A stretch of DNA of 47,500 nucleotides, taken from positions 1,392,501 through 1,440,000 of the forward strand of contig JACVTC010000001.1 of the NCBI GenBank assembly GCA_016946835.1. The letters run 5' to 3'. A program made the translations under genes and the position numbers. The stretch comes from Neocallimastix lanati (nom. inval.) (lineage: Eukaryota; Neocallimastigomycota; Neocallimastigomycetes; Neocallimastigales; Neocallimastigaceae). A model generated the notes under the pieces. The model was not told where the DNA came from. It made no database searches and worked only from the letters and a program-made list of their open reading frames with translations. Shown here one piece after another: positions 35,067 to 46,054 of this stretch; within the stretch, counting starts at the first letter, position 1, and every line of letters starts with the position of its first letter.

Positions 35067-37292
35067 TTTTTTTTTTTTTTTTTAGACTAGGAATAAACTT
35101 TATTTAATAATATTTTTTTTTTTAAAAAACATGAAGTTTAAATACATGAAATTTTTTTTTTATATTAATATTAAAAAACTACGTTATGAGATTCGAGGAC
35201 GAAAAGGCCTCTAACTCTTCCCATTCATCGAAGATAACTCTTATCATTCGAATCTGTATCAGAATTTCTTCTTTGCCTTATCGTTACGACGTCGACGCTC
35301 TTGACAACGGTAGGTCTAACACTATACAAATCGATCATGGTGTAGAAATCACCAATCACAATAGGCATAACGTTAGTAAGGAATTCCGCAAGCCCCACAA
35401 AATATGAAATCGGGAAAGAAGACTCGTTCGAAGGTGATTGAAAAATATTATTAATATATCGCCTTCTTTCCCCCGAGCCGATCTTTAAGATTTCAAATAC
35501 TGCATTTCCGCCAAGAAGGAGACACAGCACGTAAAAATTGATATTATCATCAAAATCTTCCTCTTTATCATCAGGAATGTTCAATGATTTCTCATGAACA
35601 ATAAGAGAAAAATTAATAAAAATTTCATCAACAAAGGGAATGAAATGTTGCCTAAATTCTTCAAATTTAGGACATAAAAGTATCCAGTGTGTAAAACTAG
35701 GTATGCTGTTACTCTCACCACAACAAGGGCAGTATGTTGGGCAATTTTCTGATACTAGATTACTTTTAACATACGTTTTTACATCAAATTTGAATCCACA
35801 TTTAATTTGTCCAATCCAAAAAAATCCAAGAGAAAATTGTGAATATTTAAGTGATAGACGTTGAATAAATTTTTTAAAACCATATTTAAATTTCTTGTAT
35901 TTTGTAGATCTGATCGCAGGAGTGCTTGAGTAATGAATATTTTCCCAGTAAAACTTCCTTATTTCTCCAGGAAGTTTATTATTGTGCTTGTGTACTGCTA
36001 AATTCCGTGCTTTTTTCGTCCATGAATAGTGAAAAAGTGTAGGTATATTTTTGACTAAATGAGAAATAATACAAGAAGAATCTTTCCACTTTTTAAAGCA
36101 TCGAATCATCGCCTTAGCACAAAGACTAGCTATAGGAGGTATAGAAAGTTCCTTAGACATATTGTAAATTGAAGTATTGGAGGTTTTATTTTTAAACCCG
36201 AAACTCCAGTACAAACCTCGATTAAAAGCAGTTTGAGCTTTTTCAGTATTCTTTTTATTTGAACCAAGTAAGGGAGCATAATAAAGAACTGAGCTAAGGA
36301 CAAAAGAAACTAGTATACGAGTTTTAAAGTAGAAAGGAACATTCCTATTGGTTAAAAAACTAAAGAAAGAATTAACTGTATAATTAATTTTACTATTCAT
36401 CTTAGTAATAATAGGTTTTAAATCCAACGATTCATTAAAAGGTATACCAAGATATGTATATTGATTAGTGCTTGGTATATAGTTCATACCAAGTCTAAAT
36501 GTAGGATTTTCATAATGTCTTGAAGGAATAAAATTCTTTGGTTTAACAACTAGTGTAGCGCATTTATTGATTCCAAAGGTCATTTCATTTTTAATACCCC
36601 AATCATGAGCAATATTCAAAAGGTTTTTAAGTGAAGATTTTGTAGGAGCTAATAATACAATATCATCAGCAAATAATCCACCACAACACTTTTTCTTTTC
36701 AGTAATCACACCATAACTTTTACATTTATCAAAAATATCATTGATAAATATATTGAATAAAATAGGAGAGAGAGGACACCCTTGGCGAACACCACGGTGT
36801 ATTGGAAATTCTTTTGAAAGTTTACCATTAAAGTTTGCACGAGCTTTCGAGGTAAGGTATAGATTAGTAATGAATTGAAGGCATTTACCACGAATACCAA
36901 GATTATTTAGTTTAGTAAGTATATTGTAAATTGGAACTGAATCATAAGCTTTTTTAAGGTCAAGAAAGGCAAGAAAGGTAAATTTATCCTTAAATTTTCT
37001 TCTTTGACAAATTTCACGAATGGATACAAATAAACTAATACATTCTTCTTTATTTCTAAAACCAAACTGTTCTGGTCTAATTATTCCATTAGAAAAAGCA
37101 TAGTCCGATATTCTTTTAGTGACAATTTTTGATAGAATTTTTAAACCTACATTGATGAGTGAAATACCACGATAATTATTACAATCTGAAAGATCCCCTT
37201 TTTTAGGAATAGAAACAATAGAAGCAGAGTTCCATTCATTAGGAAAGTCACCATCCCAAATTTTATTAAAAAGTAATAACAGACACTTTGCA
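35067..37292 (-). mobile_element. young 5'-truncated LINE (copy 3)
   Basis: A 2.23-kb minus-strand insertion with a perfect 13-bp duplication. The poly(A) tail is seen as T residues at 35067-35082, preceded on the minus strand by AATAAAGTTTATTCCTAGTC. It is truncated inside the reverse transcriptase, as is common when target-primed reverse transcription stops early. The coding part is open throughout (see CDS), which with the unmutated duplication indicates a recent event. Confidence 0.92.
35225..37291 (-). CDS. LINE reverse transcriptase, 5'-truncated but open (copy 3)
   Basis: A 688-codon frame without stops from the truncation point to TAA/TGA-type termination at 35225. No ATG, GTG or TTG codon occurs in the first 194 codons, so it has no proper start. 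RT blocks, numbered from the first retained codon: NYRGISLIN (39-47), FGFRNKEE (76-83), LAFLDLKKAYDSVP (motif A, Asp111), GVRQGCPLSPILFN (motif B, 167-180), FADDIVLLAP (motif C, 207-216), then the thumb (YLGIPFNESL, YYAPLLGSNK). The C-terminal finger is CPTYCPCCGES..H....C, as in zf-RVT-type LINE tails, followed by LLLGG and KSVDVVTIR. The endonuclease is missing, so it cannot retrotranspose by itself. It makes a good reference for the damaged copies. Confidence 0.9.
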   Translation of the reverse strand, partial: AKCLLLLFNKIWDGDFPNEWNSASIVSIPKKGDLSDCNNYRGISLINVGLKILSKIVTKRISDYAFSNGIIRPEQFGFRNKEECISLFVSIREICQRRKFKDKFTFLAFLDLKKAYDSVPIYNILTKLNNLGIRGKCLQFITNLYLTSKARANFNGKLSKEFPIHRGVRQGCPLSPILFNIFINDIFDKCKSYGVITEKKKCCGGLFADDIVLLAPTKSSLKNLLNIAHDWGIKNEMTFGINKCATLVVKPKNFIPSRHYENPTFRLGMNYIPSTNQYTYLGIPFNESLDLKPIITKMNSKINYTVNSFFSFLTNRNVPFYFKTRILVSFVLSSVLYYAPLLGSNKKNTEKAQTAFNRGLYWSFGFKNKTSNTSIYNMSKELSIPPIASLCAKAMIRCFKKWKDSSCIISHLVKNIPTLFHYSWTKKARNLAVHKHNNKLPGEIRKFYWENIHYSSTPAIRSTKYKKFKYGFKKFIQRLSLKYSQFSLGFFWIGQIKCGFKFDVKTYVKSNLVSENCPTYCPCCGESNSIPSFTHWILLCPKFEEFRQHFIPFVDEIFINFSLIVHEKSLNIPDDKEEDFDDNINFYVLCLLLGGNAVFEILKIGSGERRRYINNIFQSPSNESSFPISYFVGLAEFLTNVMPIVIGDFYTMIDLYSVRPTVVKSVDVVTIRQRRNSDTDSNDKSYLR

Positions 37293-37305
37293 TCATTTCA
37301 AAAGT
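37293..37305. repeat. target-site duplication of LINE copy 3 (5' side)
   Basis: Second exact copy of TCATTTCAAAAGT. It abuts the truncation point. Confidence 0.92.
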
Positions 37306-37348
37306 GATTTTTATTATTTATTTAATTATTTATATAATTATTTATTTA

Positions 37349-37353
<5 letters not shown>

Positions 37354-37379
<26 letters not shown>

Positions 37380-37394
37380 AGACTAGGAATAAAC
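37354..37394 (-). mobile_element. very short solo LINE 3' end with poly(A)
   Basis: Poly(T) at 37354-37378 followed by only TAGACTAGGAATAAAC, the terminal 16 bp of LINE copy 3. It is likely an extreme 5'-truncated insertion or a recombination scar, about 50 bp from the copy 3 boundary. Confidence 0.55.
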
Positions 37395-37489
37395 AATTAA
37401 TTATTTATTGGTTAAAAAAAATATATAATGTGGCAATTAATTAAAAAAATTTAAGCCACATTGCGAAATGACACAAATTAGAATTAAAT

Positions 37490-37952
37490 ATATATATGAT
37501 TAATTAAATTGTTACACGATAAATTATTATAATTAATTTTGAATAGTATAATATTTATTATATAATAAAATTTTTTTTTTTTATTTTATAAATTTTAATA
37601 AATATTATTTATAAGATAAATAAAGTCATATTAAAAGAAAAAAGAGAAATAAAAAAATAATTAAATATCTTTAAAAGGAAATAAAAAAAAAAAAAAGAAA
37701 ATATATATATATGTATAAAAGAAAATTGATAAAAATAATTTAAATTGACAATAATTTAAAAATTATTTATTAAATACTAAATAATTACATAATTTAAATA
37801 GTAATAATGTATTAATAATAATATATAGACTATCATATATGAATATATATGAATATATATATATTTACAAAAAATATATATATGTGTAGGAAAAAAAAAA
37901 AAAAAAAAAAAAAAAGTTTCCATTTCATTATGTTTAATAACTTTTAATTCTA
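37490..37952. other. AT-rich intergenic DNA, no gene seen
   Basis: 3' flank of the next gene. Contains poly(A) at about 37891-37914 and short AT repeats. Confidence 0.6.
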
Positions 37953-40839
37953 TTAATCACGATTTATCCAATTATATAAAATACATATTGCAACATATGT
38001 AGCAGCGAGAGCTATTAAAACTTCATTTAACCCATCTATGAAGTACAAAATTGATCCAAATATAAGAATTAAAAAAATGATTTTAAATAATAAAATAAAA
38101 AAACGTTTAATATTATAAAACCAGCTATGCTTTAATAAGCTTTTCAATTCCTCTAGATCATTATTAGATGCAGCTTCCTCGATTGAACGAAGATCAATAT
38201 ATTTATTAGGTATTTTTTCAAATTCACATAAATATCTTAAACATTCAAAATTTCCTGCGGCTTTTGCATAATTTATTGCATTTTGTAATAAAGGATCAAC
38301 ACGTACTTTAACTCTTCTCTTGGCTAATGGTATAAAATAATAATAAAATGGTTTAGTAAGAGAAACATCCATAGTTAATGATACGAAACTTTTTCTTTTA
38401 GAATCACCACTAGAGAAATTTGCGTAAGGATTTTGTTCATAGGAATTCGGAGAAGACATCATAGAATAATTCGGTTCGGATGTTTTTGTTTTTCTCCTTC
38501 TAAGGAAAGAAAAGAAAGTACTTTTAGGAGGTTGGGTATTTGTAGGAGAAGTAAAAGATTGATTTGGAAAGCCAGATTGAATATGACTAAGATTTGGATT
38601 ATCAAATTTAGAAGAGTAATAAGATGTATTAAAAGAATTATTAAATCTAGGATCAACATTTGGATTCATATTTGGATTCATATTTGGATTCATATTTGGA
38701 TTAAAATTTGGATTCATATTTGGATTCATATTTAGATTTATATTTGAATTCATATTTGGATTCATATTTGGATTAAAATTTGGGTTAAAATTTGGGTTAA
38801 AATTTGGATTTCTATTACCATTAAAATTATAATTAGAATAAAATGAAGGTTCGTCATAGCCAAAACTAGCGGAAGATGAAGGATATCGGGAATTAATTGA
38901 ATTTGGAAATCTTCCATTGTTTTCCATATTTATTTTTGTATGTGAAGTCATGCGTTGATTATTAAAACGACGAAATTCAGAAGATGTAAATGGACCATCT
39001 TGATAATCATAATCTCCTTGATAAGAACGAGTATCAAATGGATAATCGTTATAATTCGATCTTGAAGAACGATTCATTTTTGGAATATTAAGAGGAGGAG
39101 GCATAGGGTTATAATCTGATGATGAAGACGGTGATATAAAATCAGGTAAAGGTTCAGAAGTTGGATCTGTAAGAGAATTTCTTGTTCTTATTAAATTATC
39201 ATATTGCATTTGAAGTTCTTGTTGTTTTAATTCAATACTCTGTTGTATAGTTCTAATTTCTTGCTCTAATAAACGTATTTTTTTAACTTTCTGTCTTTCC
39301 AATCCAGAATTACTATTATTTTCTTCCTCTTCATCTGTCGAATTTCTTTTCCGTTTATTTCGATCAGAAACATTCTTTAATGAAGTATCTATTTGAATTT
39401 TATTTTTATTTGAAGAATCTTGATCTACAGAATTTAAATGTGCAGAAGGAGTATTTTCTGCTTCCTTTTTAGGAGTTGATTTATAAAAGAATGAAGAAAA
39501 CTTATTGGATGAAGATGATCCTTTTCTTTTGGAAGGTGTTTCATCTGATTTACTAGATTCCTCAGTTTTAGAGGATTTCTTAGAAGAAAATCTTTTAAAT
39601 TTAAATAGGCCTTTCCTGCTAGTTGAATTTGTAGGATCACTATGAATAGTTTCATTACTATTATTATTACTCCTACTAAAATTGTTATTTTCTTTCCTTT
39701 TTGAAGAACTATCATATTTATAATTACCGTTTACTTTATTTTTTAATGGAGCTGAAGATTTTTCATATAATTTTTGTACATTATATTCAGTTTCATTTAT
39801 TACCTCCTTATCTGATTTTAATTCCGATTGATTGTCTGATTCATTTACAATTGCAAAAGAAGAATCTTGTGATGAAATTACATTATTTTTTTCTATAGCT
39901 AAATAATCCTCTGTTTCAATATCAATATCATGATCTTCATTATTTATTTCATCTACTTCTTTATGTTCATTTTCATTTTCATTAAACTGAACTTCATCAG
40001 ATATATCATTTTCACTATTTAAATTATCATATTCATTACCTCTAATATAAGTATCATCTATATTATTTAAACGATTCTTCTTTTCATTTATATTATATTC
40101 ATATTCTTCATTATCATATTTATTTTCATATTCATATTCTTGATTATCATCAAATTTTCTATTTAATAAATAGAATTAAAAATTTTAATAAAAAAGTAAT
40201 ATAATAATAAAATTAATAACTTCTGTTTATAAACATTAAAATATATAAATATTTAATAAAAATTTGACATTAATCATATGTTTTTCGAAAAATTAATAAT
40301 TCCATTTATAATCATTTAGTTATTATAATTTTAAAAATTCTTTATTTCTTTTATTTTATAAATATATATATATATAAATTTAATTACATTTTATAAGTAT
40401 GCATCTTATTTGATACATTCTATAACTATTACCTTTTTAACGGCTTTTCTGAATTATTACTTTCATAATTTTCCTCTTCATTATTTATTGTATTATCAGT
40501 ATTTTCAACACTTACATTTCCATTATAAATTCCAGAATATGAATTTTCATTCTCTACCAATTCTATTAAAGGAATTTTATTATCTTCAATGATTTCCTCA
40601 CTTTCTTTTTGTGACACACCGTACTTATTAATTTTCTTTGGAGTAGCTTCACGTTTTGAATATATCGATCCAGAATTAATTTCGGAATCAGAATTTTTCT
40701 TACTTTTTGAATAATTATTTTGATCATAAATTTTACTCTCGTAAATTGACCTTATTTTTTTAATAGAGGGGCTTGATAATTCATTTACTTTATAATTATT
40801 ATTAAATTTTATATTTTCTAATTTATCATTTTCTGACAT
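37953..40839 (-). CDS. unrecognised 870-aa low-complexity protein with two C-terminal membrane segments
   Basis: Two exons: 40839-40433 and 40158-37953, joined over a 274-bp GT..AG intron (phase 2), 2613 nt in all. I do not recognise the family. Residues 1-420 are Asn/Glu/Ser/Lys-rich and charged. About 424-468 ([20 protein letters not shown] and on) looks like a short coiled coil. About 586-639 is a tandem Asn-Pro-Asn-Met/Phe repeat. From about 745 there is a folded-looking helical stretch ([20 protein letters not shown], then [18 protein letters not shown]) that resembles degenerate ankyrin helices. Two hydrophobic segments lie at about 819-843 and 846-866, leaving a four-residue tail. The likely topology is a membrane hairpin with a large soluble N-terminal part; no signal peptide is visible. 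The ATG at 40839 is the first in frame. Function unknown. Confidence 0.75.
38655..38815 (-). repeat. 12-bp coding repeat (Asn-Pro-Asn-Met/Phe)
   Basis: About 13 units of TTTGGATTCATA-type sequence (read on the plus strand) encode the NPNM/NPNF repeats of the gene above. Variants replace Pro by Ser or Leu. Confidence 0.8.
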
Positions 40840-41659
40840 ATTAATAGATATTAAAAAAAAAAAAAAAAATCTGTTTAAAATAAAAAAAAAAATTGATTTC
40901 CTTTAATAGTTTATGTATAATTTTTATTTATTAATTTTTATATATTTTTATAAAGAAACTTTGGAATATTTATAAATAATAATATTATTTAGAACATACA
41001 ACAAATAATATGTATTATAAATATTATTAATAAGAAATTGTTAATCCATTATTTCCTTTATATTCCCTTTATAGTATTAATTAAAATAAATTATATATTA
41101 ATTAAACAAAAAATTTTAATAATTTAGTACTTTATGAAAACAAAAAAAAAAAAAAAAAAAAGTATATTTTTTAGACAGAACAAGAGCTTAATGATTTTTA
41201 AATTATTTTTTTTTATTACTTCTCTTAAAATGTGATGATACTTGATATAAATTATATCTAATTTTTTATTTTATTTAATTATTTCAATATAAAATTAAAA
41301 TTTAACTTTAAATAATAAATTAAAAATTTATTTTTTTATTTAACCCTTTAATTTTAAATTATATTATTTTAAAAATTTTAAAAATTATGATAGTATAAGA
41401 ACAAAAATATAAAACTTTCCAATGTTAAGCTATTTATTGATTACAGAATATATTAATTACAAGCTCAATTTATATAAAAGCTTATTAATCTTATAATTAA
41501 TATATTCTATTAGTGAAACAATATATTTTATTACTTAATTTTTCAATTTTTTTATTTAACTAAAAATGATTTTTCAAATTGGGAATGTTGCATTTCGGAA
41601 CATGGCTTTTAAATTTAAAAATTTGATTCGTAATTTAACGCCTCATATTTTTTTTACTT
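40840..41659. other. AT-rich intergenic DNA with terminal-repeat-like words
   Basis: No gene. At 41584-41606 GGAATGTTGCATTTCGGAAC and a following CATGGC resemble DNA-transposon ends of the CATTTCG group, just outside the MULE boundary. Confidence 0.55.
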
Positions 41660-41668
41660 TTTGAATGA
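41660..41668. repeat. left 9-bp target-site duplication of the MULE
   Basis: TTTGAATGA, directly before the GGGGG that starts the terminal inverted repeat. The same 9-mer directly follows the CCCC of the right end at 46415-46423. Confidence 0.88.
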
Positions 41669-41720
41669 GGGGGTGTGTCATTTCGAAAATTTTTATTACA
41701 TAAATTTGTATTTTGTTGTA
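41669..41720 (+). repeat. left terminal inverted repeat of the MULE
   Basis: Starts GGGGGTGTGTCATTTCG. Its last 35 bases are identical to the inverted right end. Confidence 0.9.
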
Positions 41721-41997
41721 GTACATTTCGGAAAACATGGCGTATTATAATGTAATAAATAAATAAATGAATAAATAAATTATAAATGAATAAATAAATT
41801 TCTAAATAATAATAAAAATAAAAAAGACAAACGTTTATTATGACTAAAAAAATTTTTTTTAGAAAATTAAATAAAAATATATATATATATATATAATTAC
41901 TACATATATAAAATAATTATTATATTTTTTTTATTTTATTTTAAATATTATTAATTATTATTTATACATTAATACCTTTTTTATATTATCAACAGAA

Positions 41998-43245
41998 AAT
42001 ACAGATTGAATAAAATAAAATAAAATAAAATGAAATAAAATAAAATAAAATAAATAGTAGAAATATAAATATGAAGTACAGATTGAATAAAATAAAATAA
42101 AATAAAATAAAATAAAATAAAATAAAATAAAATAAAATAAATAGTAGAAATATAAATATGAAGTACAGATTGAATAAAATAAAATAAAATAAAATAAAAT
42201 AAAATAAAATAAATAGTAGAAATATAAATATGAAGTACAGATTGAATAAAATAAAATAAAATAAAATAAAATAAAATAAAATAAAATAAATAGTAGAAAT
42301 ATAAATATGAAGTACAGATTGAATAAAATAAAATAAAATAAAATAAAATAAAATAAAATAAAATAAAATAAATAGTAGAAATATAAATATGAAGTACAGA
42401 TTGAATAAAATAAAATAAAATAAAATAAAATAAAATAAAATAAAATAAAATAAATAGTAGAAATATAAATATGAAGTACAGATTGAATAAAATAAAATAA
42501 AATAAAATAAATAGTAGAAATATAAATATGAAGTACAGATTGAATAAAATAAAATAAAATAAAATAAAATAAAATAAAATAAAATAAAATAAATAGTAGA
42601 AATATAAATATGAAGTACAGATTGAATAAAATAAAATAAAATAAAATAAATAGTAGAAATATAAATATGAAGTACAGATTGAATAAAATAAAATAAAATA
42701 AAATAAAATAAAATAAAATAAAATAAAATAAAATAAATAGTAGAAATATAAATATGAAGTACAGATTGAATAAAATAAAATAAAATAAAATAAAATAAAA
42801 TAAAATAAAATAAAATAAATAGTAGAAATATAAATATGAAGTACAGATTGAATAAAATAAAATAAAATAAAATAAAATAAATAGTAGAAATATAAATATG
42901 AAGTACAGATTGAATAAAATAAAATAAAATAAAATAAAATAAAATAAAATAAAATAAAATAAATAGTAGAAATATAAATATGAAGTACAGATTGAATAAA
43001 ATAAAATAAAATAAAATAAAATAAAATAAATAGTAGAAATATAAATATGAAGTACAGATTGAATAAAATAAAATAAAATAAATAGTAGAATATAAATATA
43101 AGTATAGATTGAATAAAATAAAATAAAATAAATAGTAGAAACATAAATATAAGTACGGATTGAATAAAATAAAATAAAATAAAATAAATAGTAGAATATA
43201 AATATAAAGTACAGATTGAATAAAATAAAATAAAATAAAATAAAA
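41998..43245. repeat. 18-unit minisatellite inside the MULE
   Basis: Each unit is a constant core of about 37 bp (AATAGTAGAAATATAAATAT, then GAAGTACAGATTGA) plus a variable run of ATAAA pentamers (about 4 to 12), so unit length changes in 5-bp steps (roughly 50-90 bp). Cores at the right end (43085-43215) are the most diverged. The long hydrophobic open frame across it (41981-43144, -) is a by-product of a repeat without stops. Confidence 0.93.
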
Positions 43246-43996
43246 TATAATAATTATTTTATATATATAAGAATCTTATATATTTTAATTTTTTTTTCAT
43301 TTATTTTTCTAAAAAAAAAAAAAAATTTAGTTATAATAACGTTTGTCTTTTAATTATTATACTTTATTATAGTAAATAAAAAAATTTAAATGAAAAGTAA
43401 ATAATTTTAATTATTTATAATTCATATTTTCATAAACGATATATATATATATATATATTAATTTAAATGATATAAGAATTAAAAATTAAAACAATAAGAG
43501 TTGAATAATTGATCCTATTAAAATAATTTATTATTTACACAGTAATATTTATAATGTTTGATCAATATGAATCAATTATTATTATTATATAATAATAACA
43601 ATTATAATTTTAATAAAATAATAAAAATCTTTTATTGAATTTAATATTTTTAATAACATTATTAATTTTGAAAAGTATATTGATATTAATAAAATTTATA
43701 ATAATATAATATTGATATTGATATTAATAAAATTTATAATTATATAATATTGATATTAATATTAATAAAATTTTAACTAGTATCAAATAAATCGATTTTA
43801 GTTATAAATTACTTAATAAAAATAACTAAAAGATAATTTCTATTAAGATTATTAAATAAACACAATAGGTAAATAAATAATTTTTTCTAGCATTTTTTTA
43901 AATTAAGATTATTTAATTATTATTTAAACGATTATAAATATAAATTTAAAATAAATAAATTTTTATTTTTCTAGCAATTTTTTAAATTAAGATTAT
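43246..43996. other. AT-rich interior of the MULE, no gene seen
   Basis: Short direct repeats, for example TTCTAGCA followed by TTTTTTAAATTAAGATTATTT at about 43886-43917 and again at about 43969-43999. Nothing coding. Confidence 0.5.
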
Positions 43997-45432
43997 TTAT
44001 TTTAAATTAATATTTATATCGTTTAAATCAATTAAACATTCTTTCCATAATTTAATTAATTCATTTCTGTTGCATTCATTATAAAATAAATTTATTTCCT
44101 TACTTTTGTAATTTTCAATTAAAATTTTAATTTCATTAGTTGCACTAAATATTTTTTGCTTTTTTTTCTAATTTCCTTTAGTTCTCCTTTGATAATCATT
44201 ATAAGATAAGTTTTCTTCTTCTTTTAATATATATATTAATTTATAAAATAAAGGTTTATTTGGAAATATATTATTTAAGTAGCTATTATAAGATTCTGAT
44301 GCATTGTTTGTTAAACGCTCTATATTTTCATAATAATTCCAATTATTAACATTATACTTAAGTAAATAATTTTTATTAAAATATTCTTAAAATTGTAGAA
44401 AATTATTATACTTTTTTTTTGACAAATTCTTTTTATTATAATATAAAAATCAAATATATAGTTAGGGTTTATAAACGGTAAGTTCGAAATAGCTTTATAA
44501 TAAATATATACATCATTATTATTCTTCACTTCATGATAACATAATATATTTTTTTGTTTTTCTAATGATCTTTTATAATGCCAAACACAATATTTAATAT
44601 TTATATTGGGAAAAACTTTTTTTGCGACATTAGATATACCTTGTTCAAAATCACAATGAAAATTAATTGTAGTAATTAATGTATTACTCCTAAATTTATT
44701 TGGATTTTTTTTTATTTCTTTAAATAATGTTTCATATGTAGATTGTTTTTTATTTTTTAATATAGAAATGGAAGTAGTGTAAAACATATTAAATTCCCCA
44801 ACATAAGTTCTTGTTATAAATAACTGATAACTAAATTTCGGTGCTGCATAAAATGTACCGTCCGCAAATATATTTTTATGATAATTCGAAAATAAATATG
44901 CTTGGAATGGTGATTGAAAGATTATTAGATCAGCATTTTTAAATATCATAAAATTTTCATTTCTTTTCGTTTTATAATATTCTGATTCAATGGGAATATC
45001 ATCAAAACTTTTTATGTTTGGAGGAAATTGTTTATTTATATTTCTTATTATTTGGGATCTAATTGTACTATATTCGGGACATATAAGTCTCATTTCTTGA
45101 AAAATGGCATTAAATATATGTTTAGGTTTTATATCCATAGGAATTGAATTTTTCTTAATTTCTTCCTTAATTTTATGCTTTGCTACCGATATAGACACAT
45201 CAATTTCTTTTTCGAGATGGTTATGTAAACTTTCATATTTTAAAACCTCCTTTTTATCATTTAAAATAATTAAAGATTTACATTTATTTAAAGTCTTATA
45301 TTCAGTGCATCTCTAAATTTTTGATTTATCTTTCCTTTGAAATGAAAAATTAAATTTGTGTTTTTTATTAATAATAATTTGTTCATTTCCTCGATTTGTT
45401 TCACTTATTTCAATTTCTATATTGTCTTCCAT
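43997..45432 (-). pseudogene. MULE transposase with FLYWCH-like zinc finger, broken
   Basis: Read from an ATG at 45432 to a TAA at 43997. The N-terminal part is finger-like: RCTEYKTLNKCKSLIIL, then SLHNHLEKE gives Cys, Cys and His-x-His ligands, as in FLYWCH-type fingers. The codon before RC is TAG where the family has a conserved Trp, a one-base nonsense change. The main open piece (45198-44320) holds the MULE catalytic core: FADGTFYAAPKFSYQLFITR (first Asp), NFHCDFEQGISNVAKKVFP (second Asp) and CVWHYKRSLEK (the CxxH insertion). The C-terminal part lies in another frame: WNYYENIERLTNNASESYNS gives the expected Glu region, followed by stops at LQF* and KGN*. So at least three stops and one frameshift are present. 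Confidence 0.85.
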
Positions 45433-45487
45433 TAATAATTAAAATTTTTCAATAAAATATTTTAATAAATATACTTTTAAATGCTTT

Positions 45488-45489
<2 letters not shown>

Positions 45490-45524
<35 letters not shown>

Positions 45525-46030
45525 TTAAAATAATAAACCTTTTTTTAATTAATTATATAATTATTTAAATAATTATTTAATTATTAATTATTTATTATTT
45601 CTTTATTTACTATTTTATTTATTTATTTTTATTTTTATTTTTTATTTTATTTTATTTTTTTTATTTTTTAATGCTTAAAAAATAAATTTTTATTTATTTT
45701 TATTTTATTTTTTAATGTTTAAAAAAGAAGTTTTCTTATTTCTTATTTTTTTTTTTTTTTTTTTTTTTTTTTAAGCATTAAAAAATAAAATGTTAATTTA
45801 TTTTTATTTTATTTTTCAATGTTTAAAAAAAAAGTTTTCTTATTTCTTATTTTTATTTTATTTTTCAATGTTTAAAAAAAAAGTTTTCTTATTTCTTATT
45901 TTTATTTTATTTTTCAATGTTTAAAAAAAAAGTTTTCTTATTTCTTATTTTTTTTTTTTTTTTTTTTTTTTTTAAGCATTAAAAAATAAAATGTTAATTT
46001 ATTTTTATTTTATTTTTCAATGTTAAATAG
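45490..46030. repeat. tandem T/A-rich repeats in the MULE right part
   Basis: Repeated blocks of TTTTTCAATGTTTAAAAAAA, AGTTTTCTTATTTCTTATTT and poly(T) with TTAAGCATTAAAAAATAAAA, three or more copies with length variation. Confidence 0.75.
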
Positions 46031-46054
46031 AAATACCTAACCTAATTATTATTT

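Larger units (their letters stand above)
34397..37480. mobile_element. MITE-like DNA element split by a LINE insertion
   Basis: The left end reads GTGTTCATTTCGCAA and the right end, reverse complemented, GTGTCATTTCGCAATGTGGC. Both continue into GTGGCTTAAA, so the ends are inverted repeats. GAATTAAAT flanks it at 34388-34396 and 37481-37489, a 9-bp duplication typical of Mutator-type elements. Without the LINE the element would be about 830 bp and has no coding capacity. Its end core resembles the MULE at 41.7-46.4 kb. The 9-mer is AT-rich, so the duplication is less certain than the LINE ones. Confidence 0.6.

Noticed and set aside
38433-38735. 100-codon plus-strand frame rich in Ile/Trp/His
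   Set aside because: Antisense of the NPN-repeat region of the 870-aa protein. The repetition comes from the 12-bp repeat.
41981-43144. 387-codon open frame (-) of Phe/Ile/Leu/Tyr
   Set aside because: It is the translation of the ATAAA-based minisatellite inside the MULE. Similar open frames exist in shifted registers and the composition is not protein-like.
41998-43245. CRISPR-like array (regular repeats with spacers)
   Set aside because: The 'spacers' are only ATAAA runs, the genome is eukaryotic and no cas genes are present.
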